Origin: Onchocerca lupi
Taxonomy: Eukaryota; Nematoda; Chromadorea; Rhabditida; Onchocercidae
Length of the DNA stretch: 64,000 nt
Reading direction: 5' to 3'
Assembly: GCA_028564675.1 (NCBI GenBank)
Contig: JAOVVO010000284.1
Location: forward strand, 1-64,000
Part shown: positions 13,365-24,401 of the stretch, one piece after another
Position numbering within the stretch: the first letter of the stretch is position 1
Layout of the letters: each line of letters starts with the position of its first letter
Made by a program: the position numbers and the translations under genes
Notes under the pieces: model-generated
Told to the model about the DNA's origin: nothing
The model's input: only the letters and a program-made list of their open reading frames with translations
Databases searched by the model: none

Positions 13365-13620
13365 AGAAGCGCTTAGTTTCAAGTGGACCAGCAAGTTGGT
13401 AAACATGTTTCCCTTCAAAACACTAAACAAAGGGACAGATATGTTTCCCACCAAAACGGTAATCAGGTTCACCACCAAAAGGGGAAACATATTTCGTAGC
13501 AAAGGATGAATATGATTCCCGCCGAAATGATAGACGATTGCCGCCAAAATGCTCGGATTAGGAAAACAAGACCAATTAAGAGGCGACAAATTTGATATCA
13601 GGAAAGAAGGAGGAGTCCCG
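13365..13620 (-). repeat. Diverged short-period repeat, copy 2
   Basis: Read on the minus strand this holds five or six degenerate units of the form TTTTGGCGGGAAACAT. Unit spacing keeps to multiples of 12 nt, so a frame with recurring VLVGN/VLKGN survives. The stretch ends in a tail (CCACTTGAAACTAAGCGC) close to that of copy 1 at 3747-3930. An upstream ACTCCTCC segment is also shared. Orientation is opposite to copy 1. Confidence 0.55.
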
Positions 13621-14400
13621 GAAGGATCGGACTATCGGTGAACCGAAATGCTGGCATATCCAAATGTTGTTTATAATATAAATTTGCAAATCTCATACAT
13701 GTTACCATCAATTCATATTCTGCACAATGGTCCTTTGTTCTTCATCATCTAATCTGCTGATGATGCTCATGTGCTTCGTTTAAGAGCTGTAAATGGTTGT
13801 AAAACATGTCAATGTCTGTAATTTCGTAAGGATTAATTTCATGCTCTTTGTCTAAAGAGTTGCCAATGGCTGCAATCAAGTCAATGTAGGGACTAAATTC
13901 TTTTTCTTTGTTTAAATGTTTTAAGCATTATTTATTTCCTATCCTTTAGTCTTATCGATATCAATATTTTTTGTATGATTAATTTATAAACCCGTGCCCC
14001 TATCAAGGATGACCATACAAAAGGGAACTTTCTGGACAGCAGATCAGTGCATAAACACATTACCAGCAGCGGCGGCAGCAATCTCTCGAGTACTCCTACT
14101 ATCAGTGCAACAAGGCTAGTGATGGTTCAGTGTCTACAAGTGTCGATATCATCAATACGAGAGAATTACCATCAGCGGCAAAACGTTCATATCAAGCAAA
14201 CTCAACGAAGCACAAGCAACCATTTGTCAGAGGATCATATTTGTATTATTTATATTACTCGCATATTGTTTTATTTTTTCACATTAATTGTTGTTGTGAA
14301 TTCCAATATTGTTTCTAATATCGTGTAAACCTAATAAAAGCTATTGTTGACCTAGTCAAGTCACAGCAACAAAAAGATCTCCAATCCAACGACTCTAGAA
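13621..14400. other. Intergenic with possible decayed retroelement end
   Basis: Two degenerate direct copies of about 70 nt lie at 13775-13915 (shared cores such as AATGGxTGxAAxxAxGTCAATG). A less AT-biased stretch at 13990-14400 ends with AATAAAAGCTATTGTTGACC. The layout is reminiscent of an LTR or the 3' end of a retroelement, but I see no TG..CA ends, target duplication or protein. Confidence 0.25.
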
Positions 14401-14828
14401 TCCTAAGTAACTAATCAAACAGAAACCTCTAATTATCTATATATTTAAAAAAAAAAGAAAAAAATCAAATTTTTCTTTTTTCTGAATTAGATTTCCCATG
14501 GCGGGTCCCAGTCCAAAAACTTGTTTTTTGCGGTTTTTTTTTTTTTTTTTTAACGGTATTTTATTATTCTTGTATTATTTTTTTTTAACGTGACTCATTT
14601 CACATTTAGAGATTACTGATTGGAAATACAATAACGTTAGGATAGTGACTTTGAAAAGCATAAGAAAATTTCAGCAAAGATGAAAAATAATCAATTTGTA
14701 GATACACATGCTTTGTTAGACTGATGATGATAAAATTCAATTTAATTTATTCTACTAATCTAATTAATTAATCAACAAGTTTCAATTGAGTGGTAGGATT
14801 GAAAGATAATGCAAAGAATATCGATTGA

Positions 14829-17201
14829 TTAAATGATCGGTGCGAAGTTTATGCGTTTAAAACGTGGTTCCAACGTAACACAAAATTGATGGAAGAATGG
14901 TATTCCAAGCACGACTGTTTCATCAAAAATATTTCTATGGCTTCGGAATGCAAGTTCGCATTGCGTATCCTCCTGCTGGAATTCATTGATACAGTATTCA
15001 TTCCAAAACAGATTAGCGATCCAGAAGTCTTTTGCAATCATTTAAAAGCAATGTATTAAAGAAATATTTTGGGTTATTGAAGTGACAGTGTTGTCAGAAT
15101 TTATTCTATTTTGTGAAACTTGGCTATTACTTTGGATGGAATATGTATGAGACTAATGAACACATGAAACGAGAGCTGGTGTTTTTGATTTTGTTACTTC
15201 TTACTCAGTAAGTTAGAAAAAAGGAGGAACTAACATTATGCTTGATAATGAAATGTTCTGGTCCAAGATTGTAAATATTTTCAGGGGTATGCATCACAAA
15301 CGGTTCAAACGATCCCTGACAATCTACCATATATTTCTTCGTTGTTTCATTCTTCTGAAATATTTTTATATTGAAAAAAGAACAAAAGTCGGGCATTCAG
15401 CGAATCAAAATAAAGATGAAATCAGCGAAATTGTGTGCAAGACACGTAACCTTTGCATTAAGATTTCGAATGATTTGTTGCATAAAATGGTCGGGAACAC
15501 CGATATATGGCTTGATAGTATCCGGATGGGCAAAAGTTTTCAGAAATTTATTAATAGAGATTGCATTGCCCATGCTGATAGACAAATACTCAAAATCATA
15601 ACGATTTCCAAAATTAACAAGCCGCTCATTTTTTTCATTTTCCAAATCGCACAACTTATCATCACGTCCACCAAGCGTTAGCACAGCTGTCTTATTAGAA
15701 TCCTGTATTTTCATAAATATTAATATACAGAAATGGTACAGTATATGTTGCTGACATCGCTAACGATATTTACAGAGTCCTAACAAGTCGAAGAAATAAT
15801 GTTATGCGATAATTGCAAATTTCCGGGAAAGTTAGCTAATGATAATTTAACCAATAATAGTTTAAAAAGCAATAGATTAACTAATGATAGGATTGAAGGT
15901 CTGCTAGCGTCGAAAGTTTTTTATCAAAAAGTGCAATCATCTTCTAGATGCAATTGTCCAGTTTATATTCAAATTTCGAATGAAGTATGGGAACACATCA
16001 GAAAAGTTTTCTCTTTTAATAAAGTTGAAAAAGAAAAAAATGTTTTTACCAATGATGGCAATGCGATGGTAATGATAGGTTCCAACTGTTTCTCTCGGAT
16101 AGCTTTCTTTAGCGGATTATCAGCGATGTTATCAGTTCCTATTGTTGGCAATTCAAGGTTGTCATCGCTATCCTTAATATATAAGGATGGAAAGCCTAAA
16201 ACTCCATTTACGATATCATCAATATGTAACGCTGATAAACCAAATACGCCATCTATTTGTTGATAATCCTCCAATTTGGGCCATTGTAACATGCATAATG
16301 TACCGAAAGGAGAATTTGTGAAATTTAAGCGCTCTTCACCCAATGAATCGATCTGAAAAACAATTTTTCAAAACTTTGAGTGCCATTGTAGGAATGATAT
16401 TTTGCTGGGAGTTACCTGCAAGTACTGTTAATGAATAAGTCACGATATTTCACTTACAAAGTTGCACTGAAAGTTTTGATTGCCAATCGAAGTAAAATTA
16501 ATGAAGTAATATCAATTACGGCAAAACTATTTGTTATCAATTGTCTGTGAGAGCAAGAAATCAAGAGACATACCGAAATGTTATCATTCCACATACATAC
16601 AGTAACTGATTTGCAACCGTGAAGTTGCATCTGAGGACTTGAAATTAATGTAGTGCAGGTGTTCGAATTTAAATTTGAATAGGTCGTTTTACCATGACAG
16701 AATGGGTGTCTGTAATTTTGAGGAACTGCTAATTGATATGATTATTGAAAAATCATATATTCAAATTTGAAAAATTTCATCTCAGTTTAATATTTTGTGA
16801 AAAATTTTGGAATATTTTTTATAAATCTTAAATTTATTCTAGATATGTGGAAGAAAAAAAGGTTTGCATACTGTGAATTAGGTCCAACGACCCAAAGCAA
16901 CGCGGTTACGGTATCCAGAAGGACAGAGAATTCTTTTTCCGGATTGCCAATCATCACCTTCACAGCATATCCGGTATGATGCTAAACAAAAGATAAAGTA
17001 TCAAATTGAAGAGTAAAATGTGCTTAAATTTAAAATTTTAATTGCTACTGAAATAATAGACGTTGAATTTTACGAAATAATTAAATGGCATACATTTGCT
17101 TTGTTATAGACAGGATGCAATTCAACTTGATGGCCAGCAAAAGTTGGCCTTGCTAGAAGAGTACAGAGGATGACTGTTAGCTTGATCAATGTATCTCTCA
17201 T
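14829..17201 (-). CDS. Secreted pepsin-family (A1) protein, probably inactive
   Basis: Seven exons (minus, high to low): 17094-17201, 16872-16981, 16574-16709, 16050-16352, 15451-15702, 15235-15354, and a last exon of about 14829-15018. About 405 residues, near the usual A1 length. The first exon is a signal peptide (LTVILCTLLARPTFA). The fold is clear from YAVKVMIGNPEKEFSVLL, IDGVFGLS, AVLTLGGRD, a YMVDCQG segment and the C-terminal VVLGIPFFHQF..RINFAPI. The N-lobe catalytic motif reads D59-T60-V61 and the C-lobe motif D280-T281-I282, where active enzymes have DTG. Only about 17 residues separate the signal from the mature fold, so the usual propeptide is missing. I infer a secreted pseudoprotease, perhaps a binding protein or decoy. 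The junction into the last exon is uncertain: 15234 ends in phase 0, whereas the homologous frame needs phase 1, met by a weaker donor at 15230. Confidence 0.85.
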
Positions 17202-20200
17202 CTTTCCTTCTAGAATTAACCAATTTCAAAAGAGTTCAAAGGTTCAAAGAGCAAAGAACGATCAAGAACACTTTTTTTTATCACATTATCTTTTATGAAC
17301 ACAAAGAGAGATATAATATGTCGCTGCTTCACATTGTTTAATGTGTAATAATTACCAAACTTTGCAACAAAAAAAATCTAGCACTCTTAAGTCTTTTTGC
17401 CTTTTCAAACTGTGCTTTTTTAGGCCCAGAACTTGCAACTTAGATTGATCCCAATTAATAGGAAGTTATTATTATCAGTAGGTACTTTGCATATTCTTGG
17501 CTCATTGAACAATTTTTCGAAGAATCATTAAAGTTGGAGGAGACTTTAGGTCATTCTGAGGTCAGTTGTTGCATAAAACATAAAACAAATTGAATTTACA
17601 ACAAATTCATCAGCTAGTTGTTAAAGTTTAAAGTTGAGGATTTCAAGTTCGTTTTTGAAGTTCTAATCCGAGTGCTTTAAATTTGTCACTAATATCTTGG
17701 ATGGGAGATATTTCTCAGGAGACAAATTTTCATTTTATAAGAATTCGAATGCTAACAGCTAAAAATTTTTTCCTCAGAGATATAGGTAATAGTTTTGAAC
17801 TTTATGAATGATTGATCAGTTTTCATGCCAAAACTTCTATCTAGCTCTTCCCGATTACTGGTCACTCGGAATGCTTCCGGTGAACTTGCAAACATCAGCA
17901 TTTCTAATAACTCCTTGTTATCTTAGAAGTAGTTTCGACTCCTACTGAAAAAAAAATTTCAAAGAAAACGAAGAACTTTGATAATTCAGCATAGTCGGCC
18001 TAACATTTCTGCATATTACTTGGAAATCATTGAGAAATGAAGCCTGAAGAGCCAATTTCAGTGGGGAAATGAATTGAATTTCTTCTCGACAACAAAGATG
18101 CTATTTTCGCTGAAGGGACTTGTCCAACGATTGGGATGGGAAAGTATAGTTTGCAATGTTCCTAAACTTACAGTCGCGCTTATATACAGCATTTTTCAGC
18201 CGTCTGATCTATGGTATCAGCATTTTCGTCGGATTAACACTCATTGGATTATTTGAGACCAAATGGAAATGAATTTGCATTTCAGTCTTGCAAATGAAAT
18301 TATAATGAGATCAGTTGTGTTATAGTCGGATCTTTATATGACAATGATTCATCTATCGGAATGTCTATAACTTCATCATTCAATGAAAATAGTGAAATTG
18401 GAAATTCTGCTTTCGCTTTATGCAACATTTATCATGCATTCTTAAAAAGAAAAAAATTCGAATTGAATAATAAAAGCTAATCAGTGGCAGCAAATTTCAG
18501 ACAATTTGTTGAATATTTTCTGTCAAATTATGATTTGATTTCAATCAATCAAAATTTTGAATGATAAAAGTTGAACATTAAATTTTGGTGCTATAATTTT
18601 TTTTAAATATTTACATTACACTTATCGTAATCAATGATTTAAAAAAAATCATATCATTTTGAATATGTTTTGATATTCTTATGACTTCAGTGTGTATTAT
18701 TTTATGATTCATACTTTTGATATTTTCAACTTCTATGATCAATAGAATTTCATTTTTCTTTTTTTGTTTTTCACTGGTCTTTGAAGTAGCAATAACATTC
18801 CAGGAAGATGTTAACAGGTTTTTTTATGATATCATAATTTTGACAAGTCTATTATTTAGAAAAAGTTTTTCCATAGAAGTTTTTCTGTCTTTATTAATTT
18901 ACCACTTTTTCAATTTGCTCCATCAAATCTTCAATTTTTTTCAATCTGTCACAAACAAGGCAACAAATTCATTTATTACAACAAATATGCATAAGCTTTT
19001 CTCATTTAGTTTAATATAGTTTCCATAATCCTAAGGATTATTCTTATGTCAAATATTAGTTTATTTCATTCTATACAATCATTCATTTTTGAATACAAAT
19101 AACAAGCAAGATTTTTTCGTAGAGTTAATATTACAAATATTTTTTTTCGCAAATATTCTTTTTTTTTTTGTTTTTTTATTTGGTGTTCAGACAATTTAAT
19201 TCTAAAGTTTCAAGCTATTCTAAGCATTCTTTCAGTTACACTCTCTTATCAGAATCAAATCACCTCGAATTAGTTCATAAAATAAAATAAGAAGAGGCAA
19301 ATACATGGCTGTAGTATTCTTGAATCGTGAAATTTTGGGAAGGCGGGAATAAAAAAGGATTCTTTTTTTTTTGAATAAAAAATTTGGAGGAAATTTATTA
19401 CCTTATTGAGACATGAATATAAAAAAAGAAATTCTACTGTCAAAGCATATTTCATTCGAATTCTCAATAATGTTTACAAATTCAGTGTGAGATTTAATTT
19501 TAATTTGAAATTCAACTTTTTCAACAATGACTTAATGGCCGTAAAGTTGCCTTCCATTGCATTTCGCAGTCATATTTGAAATTTAAGTTAAGTTGACAGT
19601 TAAATCAAAGGTATTTGTTCAATAATTTCACAAAAAAGATCACATAATCACTAAGATATTTGTCAATATTCACAAAATTTTCTGTTAGATTAGAAAAAAT
19701 AATTCAAGAGGTAGAATCGAAATCTGAATACAAAATTAGAAATGCTTGAGTTGCAAAATAATGCATCAAGCTAAATCACGAGAATATCATATTATCAAAT
19801 GTATGATATAATTCAATTCGATTAATGATATAATCATTGTGTTACTAATCGATATCTGAAATTCTAAAATATTACTATCAACTGGCATCTTTTTGCATAA
19901 ATTTATTATTGAATGCATTTGATCAGAGAAGAAAGTTTTATAATAGTTCGGAGATATTCGAAATGATGAAATGAAGTCCTATCAAATTTGTTAAAACATT
20001 CGGATGAAATTTCCTTCCATTTCATATTTATGAATGGAAAAAGAAACATTATAAAAAAAATTTTATTAATATGGCTAAGTAAATATCATTTATGCTAATT
20101 TTATTTGCTTATTTGTTTATTTGTTTACATTGGTGTTTTTTTTATGTTTTTATATGCTCTAATTCAACATATATCTCTATTGGTTTGTTTTTTTGATTTT

Positions 20201-20455
20201 TCGAATCATTATCAATTCGAACTAAATAATATCATTACTAATTCGAATTAAATTACTTTAAGATCCATCATTTTTATTTACTTCTTCCAAAATATTATGT
20301 GAATCAATCAAAAAGAAGAAAAAAATTGAATGGAAATAGTTTGCAAGTATTACTGTACAATTGATAATGTAATCTGAAGTAATCATTTCGACGGAATCAT
20401 TATTATATAAATGAATATATCGAATTTTTAACTAATTTTATCGGTTTTGTTGCAG
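17202..20455. other. Intergenic, no gene seen
   Basis: Divergent upstream region of the pepsin-like gene (minus) and the small secreted cluster (plus). The frame at 18717-19019 is a Phe/Ile/Leu-rich product of T-rich DNA. A TATATAAG on the minus strand near 18180 could be a promoter element, but nothing ties it to a gene. Confidence 0.5.
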
Positions 20456-20957
20456 ATGAACCGATTCCTGAGATATTTTATACTCGAATTGATGATTACT
20501 TCATTATTATTTTGTGATTTCATAGTCAGCGAAGATAACAAAATTGAAGAAACAAAGTAGGTTGGAGTGATTTATTGATTCATAATTTTAATTAATTCAC
20601 AGCAATGAACAAAAATTAATTCAATCTTCCAAATAATGAACGAAAAGGCAAGAAATATATAATGTTTTATCAATCATTACTATTGATTAATTAAAACTTG
20701 GAAATGAATTAGTATTGCATTTCAGGATCCGAACGAAACGACAGTTTTTTCGAGGTTACGGTCATTTTCTAGGATTTTCAGTTCCATTTTTCAACATGGT
20801 TTGGGGTCATTTCGGTGCAGAATCACATCCACCACATCCACCACCACATCCACCACCTTTTTATGGTCCATATAATCCATATCATATGTGGGGCAATGGC
20901 CCCGGTTATGGCCATTATGGCCACGGTTATGGCCACGGTCCCATGTTTTTTGGATAA
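20456..20957 (+). CDS. Small secreted protein A with furin site and QFF start (cluster member)
   Basis: Two exons, 20456-20556 and 20726-20957, joined at phase 2, give 110 residues. Exon 1 is a signal peptide plus a short acidic linker (SEDNKIEETK). Exon 2 opens with KIRTKR, a furin-type site, followed by QFFRGYGHFLGFSVPFFN. Then come Pro-His repeats (HPPHPPPHPPPF) and a Gly-Tyr-His tail (GYGHYGHGYGHGP). The ATG follows directly behind TTGTTGCAG, so the mRNA is probably SL trans-spliced with no 5' UTR. An AATAAA lies at 21031. It shares the two-exon plan, intron phase, cleavage site and VPFF..xWG core with the next gene. No known family is recognised. The His-rich tail could bind metal; function is otherwise unknown. 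Confidence 0.85.
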
Positions 20958-21980
20958 CTAAAAGGCTATACCTCAACTGATCGATCTAAACCAGACCTTC
21001 GGCTTAATACTTACCATTTACTTTTGTATGAATAAATTTCATTTTACTTAGATATATTGAATCAAGTGATTGCTTCTTCGTTTCTGTTTTGCAAATAAAG
21101 TTTATTAAACATTGTTCTCAAACTTAAGTTTCATAAAAATTGACGAGTAATTGATCATTGATTCATAAATAAATATTAGAAGAGAAATGAAAAAGAATGT
21201 GTGGAAGACGGAAATTCGAACAAGTTTTTAAATAGTTGTAAACAAATTTCATATTGCTAATTATTTCATCGTTTAAAAGTAAAATTACATCAAATTATAA
21301 ATGTATTATAAATATAATAATTCTGGAAATATTTTTACAACAAACTACGCCATTTTCAATTTTCGATTTTACCAAGGTACTATGTTTCTTTTTACTGTAA
21401 GATTGACGCAAATTTTAAACTAATATAAATTGAGATAAATTTGCCTATTTAATTATTAATTACTATGAATAATTACTTTTTCAATTATTACTATTAAAAA
21501 AAAAATATTATAATTCAAACTAAGAAACTGAAAAAGAGATAACTCGGTGCCAAATAAATGAATAAATTCTATTGCATTTAAAAAAATGAATAAAGTGAGA
21601 TGAAAGAAAAAAAATTAATAAAAAACAAGAAAGCAAACAAATACGGTAGAATTATATTATTTTTACTTGAAATATTTCATATTCTACTATTAAATTAATG
21701 CTTGCTATAATTATCAAAGTGGAAATTTGAATTAATTAATTAACTAATCATTTAATTATTTTTACTCAATTATTCAAACGTAACTTGAATTAATTCGCAA
21801 TAAAATTATACAAACTGAAAAGTTGGTCAAACTTGCATTTAACGGTAAATTTATTTGGCTTTTTTTTTTTTTTAAATTTGCATGAATTAAAAAGATCCAA
21901 GGATCTTCACGATCGATTGATGATAATTATTCTTCTGAGCTAATATAATTAAAGTTATTATTAGCAGCAGAAAATTTCAG
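20958..21980. other. Spacer between cluster genes A and B
   Basis: AT-rich spacer holding the poly(A) signal of gene A at 21031-21036 and poly(A)/poly(T) runs. No other gene seen. Confidence 0.6.
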
Positions 21981-22453
21981 ATGTCCACATACATGATGTC
22001 ACATATTCTTGCCATTATTCTTTGTGTAAATTTGATATCGATCACCTGTCGTGAGATTTCTGATGTTAATAAAATGAGGTAATATTTTAAATTTTCAGAT
22101 GTGAAATTTGAATTCTTCTTCCTTTTTTCAAATAACAATAATTTAACATTATATTATTCTGTTCCAAATTTTTGCTTTCTTCTTCCAGAAAACGTGACAG
22201 GCGACAATTTTATGGTAGTGGCGGTTTTGGCAGCATAGCTGTTCCATTTTTCCAATTTACCTGGGGTAGCCATCAGAATGGATGGAATGGTCCTGGTCCT
22301 GGATACTATGGCTATGGTGGGAATTTCTTTGGACCTCGTTTTGCAGTAAGACGACGATTCTGGAGGAGACGTTGGCAAAATTGGGATGGATTTCATGAGA
22401 GTTTCGGAGGTCATGAAATTCGGGATGGTTTTCCAGGTCTATACTTTGCATGA
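21981..22453 (+). CDS. Small secreted protein B with furin site and QFY start (cluster member)
   Basis: Two exons, 21981-22078 and 22189-22453, phase 2 intron, 120 residues. A signal peptide (ILAIILCVNLISITC) is followed by RKRDRR and then QFYGSGGFGSIAVPFFQF. The middle is Gly/Pro/Tyr-rich (GPGPGYYGYGGNFFG). It then carries a strongly basic aromatic block, VRRRFWRRRW, shared with gene C. The ATG sits directly behind AAATTTCAG. An AATAAA lies at 22562. Relatedness to A rests on the VPFFxxxWG core and to C on the RRFWRRR block. The Gly-Tyr part recalls nematode YGGW-type neuropeptide-like or antimicrobial peptides, but only in composition. Likely secreted and cut by a proprotein convertase. Confidence 0.87.
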
Positions 22454-23685
22454 TGGATGTTATTTAATCGATTTATTGAAAATCAATGCTTCAAGAATTA
22501 AAATTCGAAAATGTTATGAAATTATCATCACAGATATATTATTATGTAAAAATTAAAGCAAAATAAAAATTCATAATAATTTATTTTGTTGAAATTTTCG
22601 AAAATTTTGTTGTAATAATAAATGTTATTAAGTCTTTCAAAATATGAATTTAAAAAAAAAAAATGAATTAAATTTTGAACAATATATTCCATACATGAAT
22701 ATCATCAGATGCAATGATGTCAATCAGAAGAAAATGCGCCAATCATAATATCTTCTAAAAAAAATATTTTAAAATAGCCAGAAAAAAAAAATGATTTGAA
22801 ACAATTATCAAATTCATTCTGATATAATCATCATATTATCATCATTATCATCAATATATCATCAGGTTATAATGGATGAAAATTCCTTTTTGATAAGTAG
22901 ACAAACCACTAATAGAAACCTGATTTATTTTTGATTTTTATTCTCAGCTATATACGTTAAATTTCAAAATTGTTCGCAAATATGTTTGCTTAAATGAAAT
23001 GAAGAAATGGAAAAATTGCAAAAATTTGAAAATTCATTAAATAACAAGATATTTGCTGCAGATATAAATAATCTTATCAGCTTTCTTTCAAATAATCACA
23101 TAGCAAAATTTAGTTAATTCATTTGTTGGTGCATGATTAAACCGGAATAGTTAAAAAGGGTAAAAATTCTAATTGATAGGATTTTCTTTTTTTTTTTTTT
23201 TTTAATCATTTATACTAATTATAAAATTAAAATATACAATCACATTTGTAATTTTGTTAAATTTACATTTTTTCATCATTGTGAAAATAATAAATTTAGA
23301 CGCTAACGTAACTGGTCTAAATAGTTAAAAGAAAATTTGCGACGATTTTTATGAATAATAGATCAAATGGCAATTATTTTGATATTTGAAATTTAAGAAA
23401 TTTAGATTTTATTTGATGTTTATATTGTCAATATATTTTATTACGAGCTACAATAGTAAATCATATAAAATAATAAAATGACAAATGATAATGGATATTG
23501 ATTTTTGATGATTATCATTTTGCTATTTCAAGTTACAATTTCAATTTAAATTATACAAATTCTTGATATACAGCATTTTCTGATAACTGCGATAACATTC
23601 TGATAGAAAAGAGAATGAATGATAAGAAAATCCATGGATTTCTTTACAACAGTTTTATCAGATATCATAATGTTTACTATCTCAG
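22454..23685. other. Spacer between cluster genes B and C
   Basis: Contains the poly(A) signal of gene B (22562-22567), ATC-rich stretches near 22820-22865 and homopolymer runs. No gene seen. Confidence 0.6.
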
Positions 23686-24401
23686 ATGGCTGAATACGGT
23701 AAATGGACCATCTATTATTTGTTGATGATAATGAATTTATTGATTTGCTGCTTGGAAATTAACACAACAAATATTTGGACAAATGAAATTGACCAGTAAA
23801 TCTTTTCGTCTAATTCTCTTCTCATTTTGCAAATTTTCAAACATTAAATGTTAAATATTGAAAAAGTAGCTAAAAATTTGAAAATTCCAATTTTTCTACC
23901 CATATCGAAAGAAATGACAATTAAAAAGGTAAAAAAATAGAAGAAGAAGAGAAAAGAGATATTGTTTAAATGATCATTTTTGATGATCAATTACGGTGCT
24001 TCATTTACACTAATATTCTTCACAAAATGATTAAATTTGAATTTTGCAAATTTAAATTTTTATTTTTGGTTCAAAGTCATTTTCAAAGATTTCATCTAAT
24101 TGTCTTATCTTCTTTTTCTTTTTTTTTTTTTCTGTTATCAATTTGCAAAAGCAATCATTTGTTAGTTTTTAAACGAAAACTTAAAACATTTACTTTTTTT
24201 TTTTGTAGATTACGCGTTAAACGTCAATTTTTTGGTAATGGAGCCAGGGCAAACTTATTTGGCTTTCCAATCGGTCCATTTGGCTCGTTTCAGGGTGGAC
24301 GATACGGACGAAATTACGGATTTAATCGTTTATTTGGTCGACATCCTTGGATTGTTCGACGATTTTGGCGTCGTCGTTTTCATAGAATTGATGATAGATG
24401 A
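23686..24401 (+). CDS. Small secreted protein C with furin site and QFFG start (cluster member)
   Basis: Two exons, 23686-23795 and 24209-24401, phase 2 intron, 100 residues. Exon 1 starts directly behind CTATCTCAG and encodes a hydrophobic leader (YYLLMIMNLLICC). Exon 2 opens with QLRVKR, a furin site, then QFFGNGARANLFGFPIGPF. A Gly/Arg-rich middle follows and the end is IVRRFWRRRFHRIDDR. Relative to B it lacks the Pro/Gly-Tyr insert but keeps the cationic tryptophan block, and it is very basic overall. An AATAAA lies at 24709. A role as a cationic, membrane-active or antimicrobial peptide is possible from composition alone and is inference. Confidence 0.87.

Noticed and set aside
13990..14400. 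Solo LTR
   Set aside because: No TG..CA ends, target-site duplication or second copy could be shown; kept only as a weak possibility.
15238..16263. Plus-strand open frames of 147 and 154 codons
   Set aside because: They lie antisense to the pepsin-like exons, cross their introns and have no domain; shadows of the minus-strand gene.
18717..19019. 100-codon hydrophobic frame
   Set aside because: Phe/Ile/Leu-rich translation of T-rich DNA; no acceptor, signal cleavage or family pattern.
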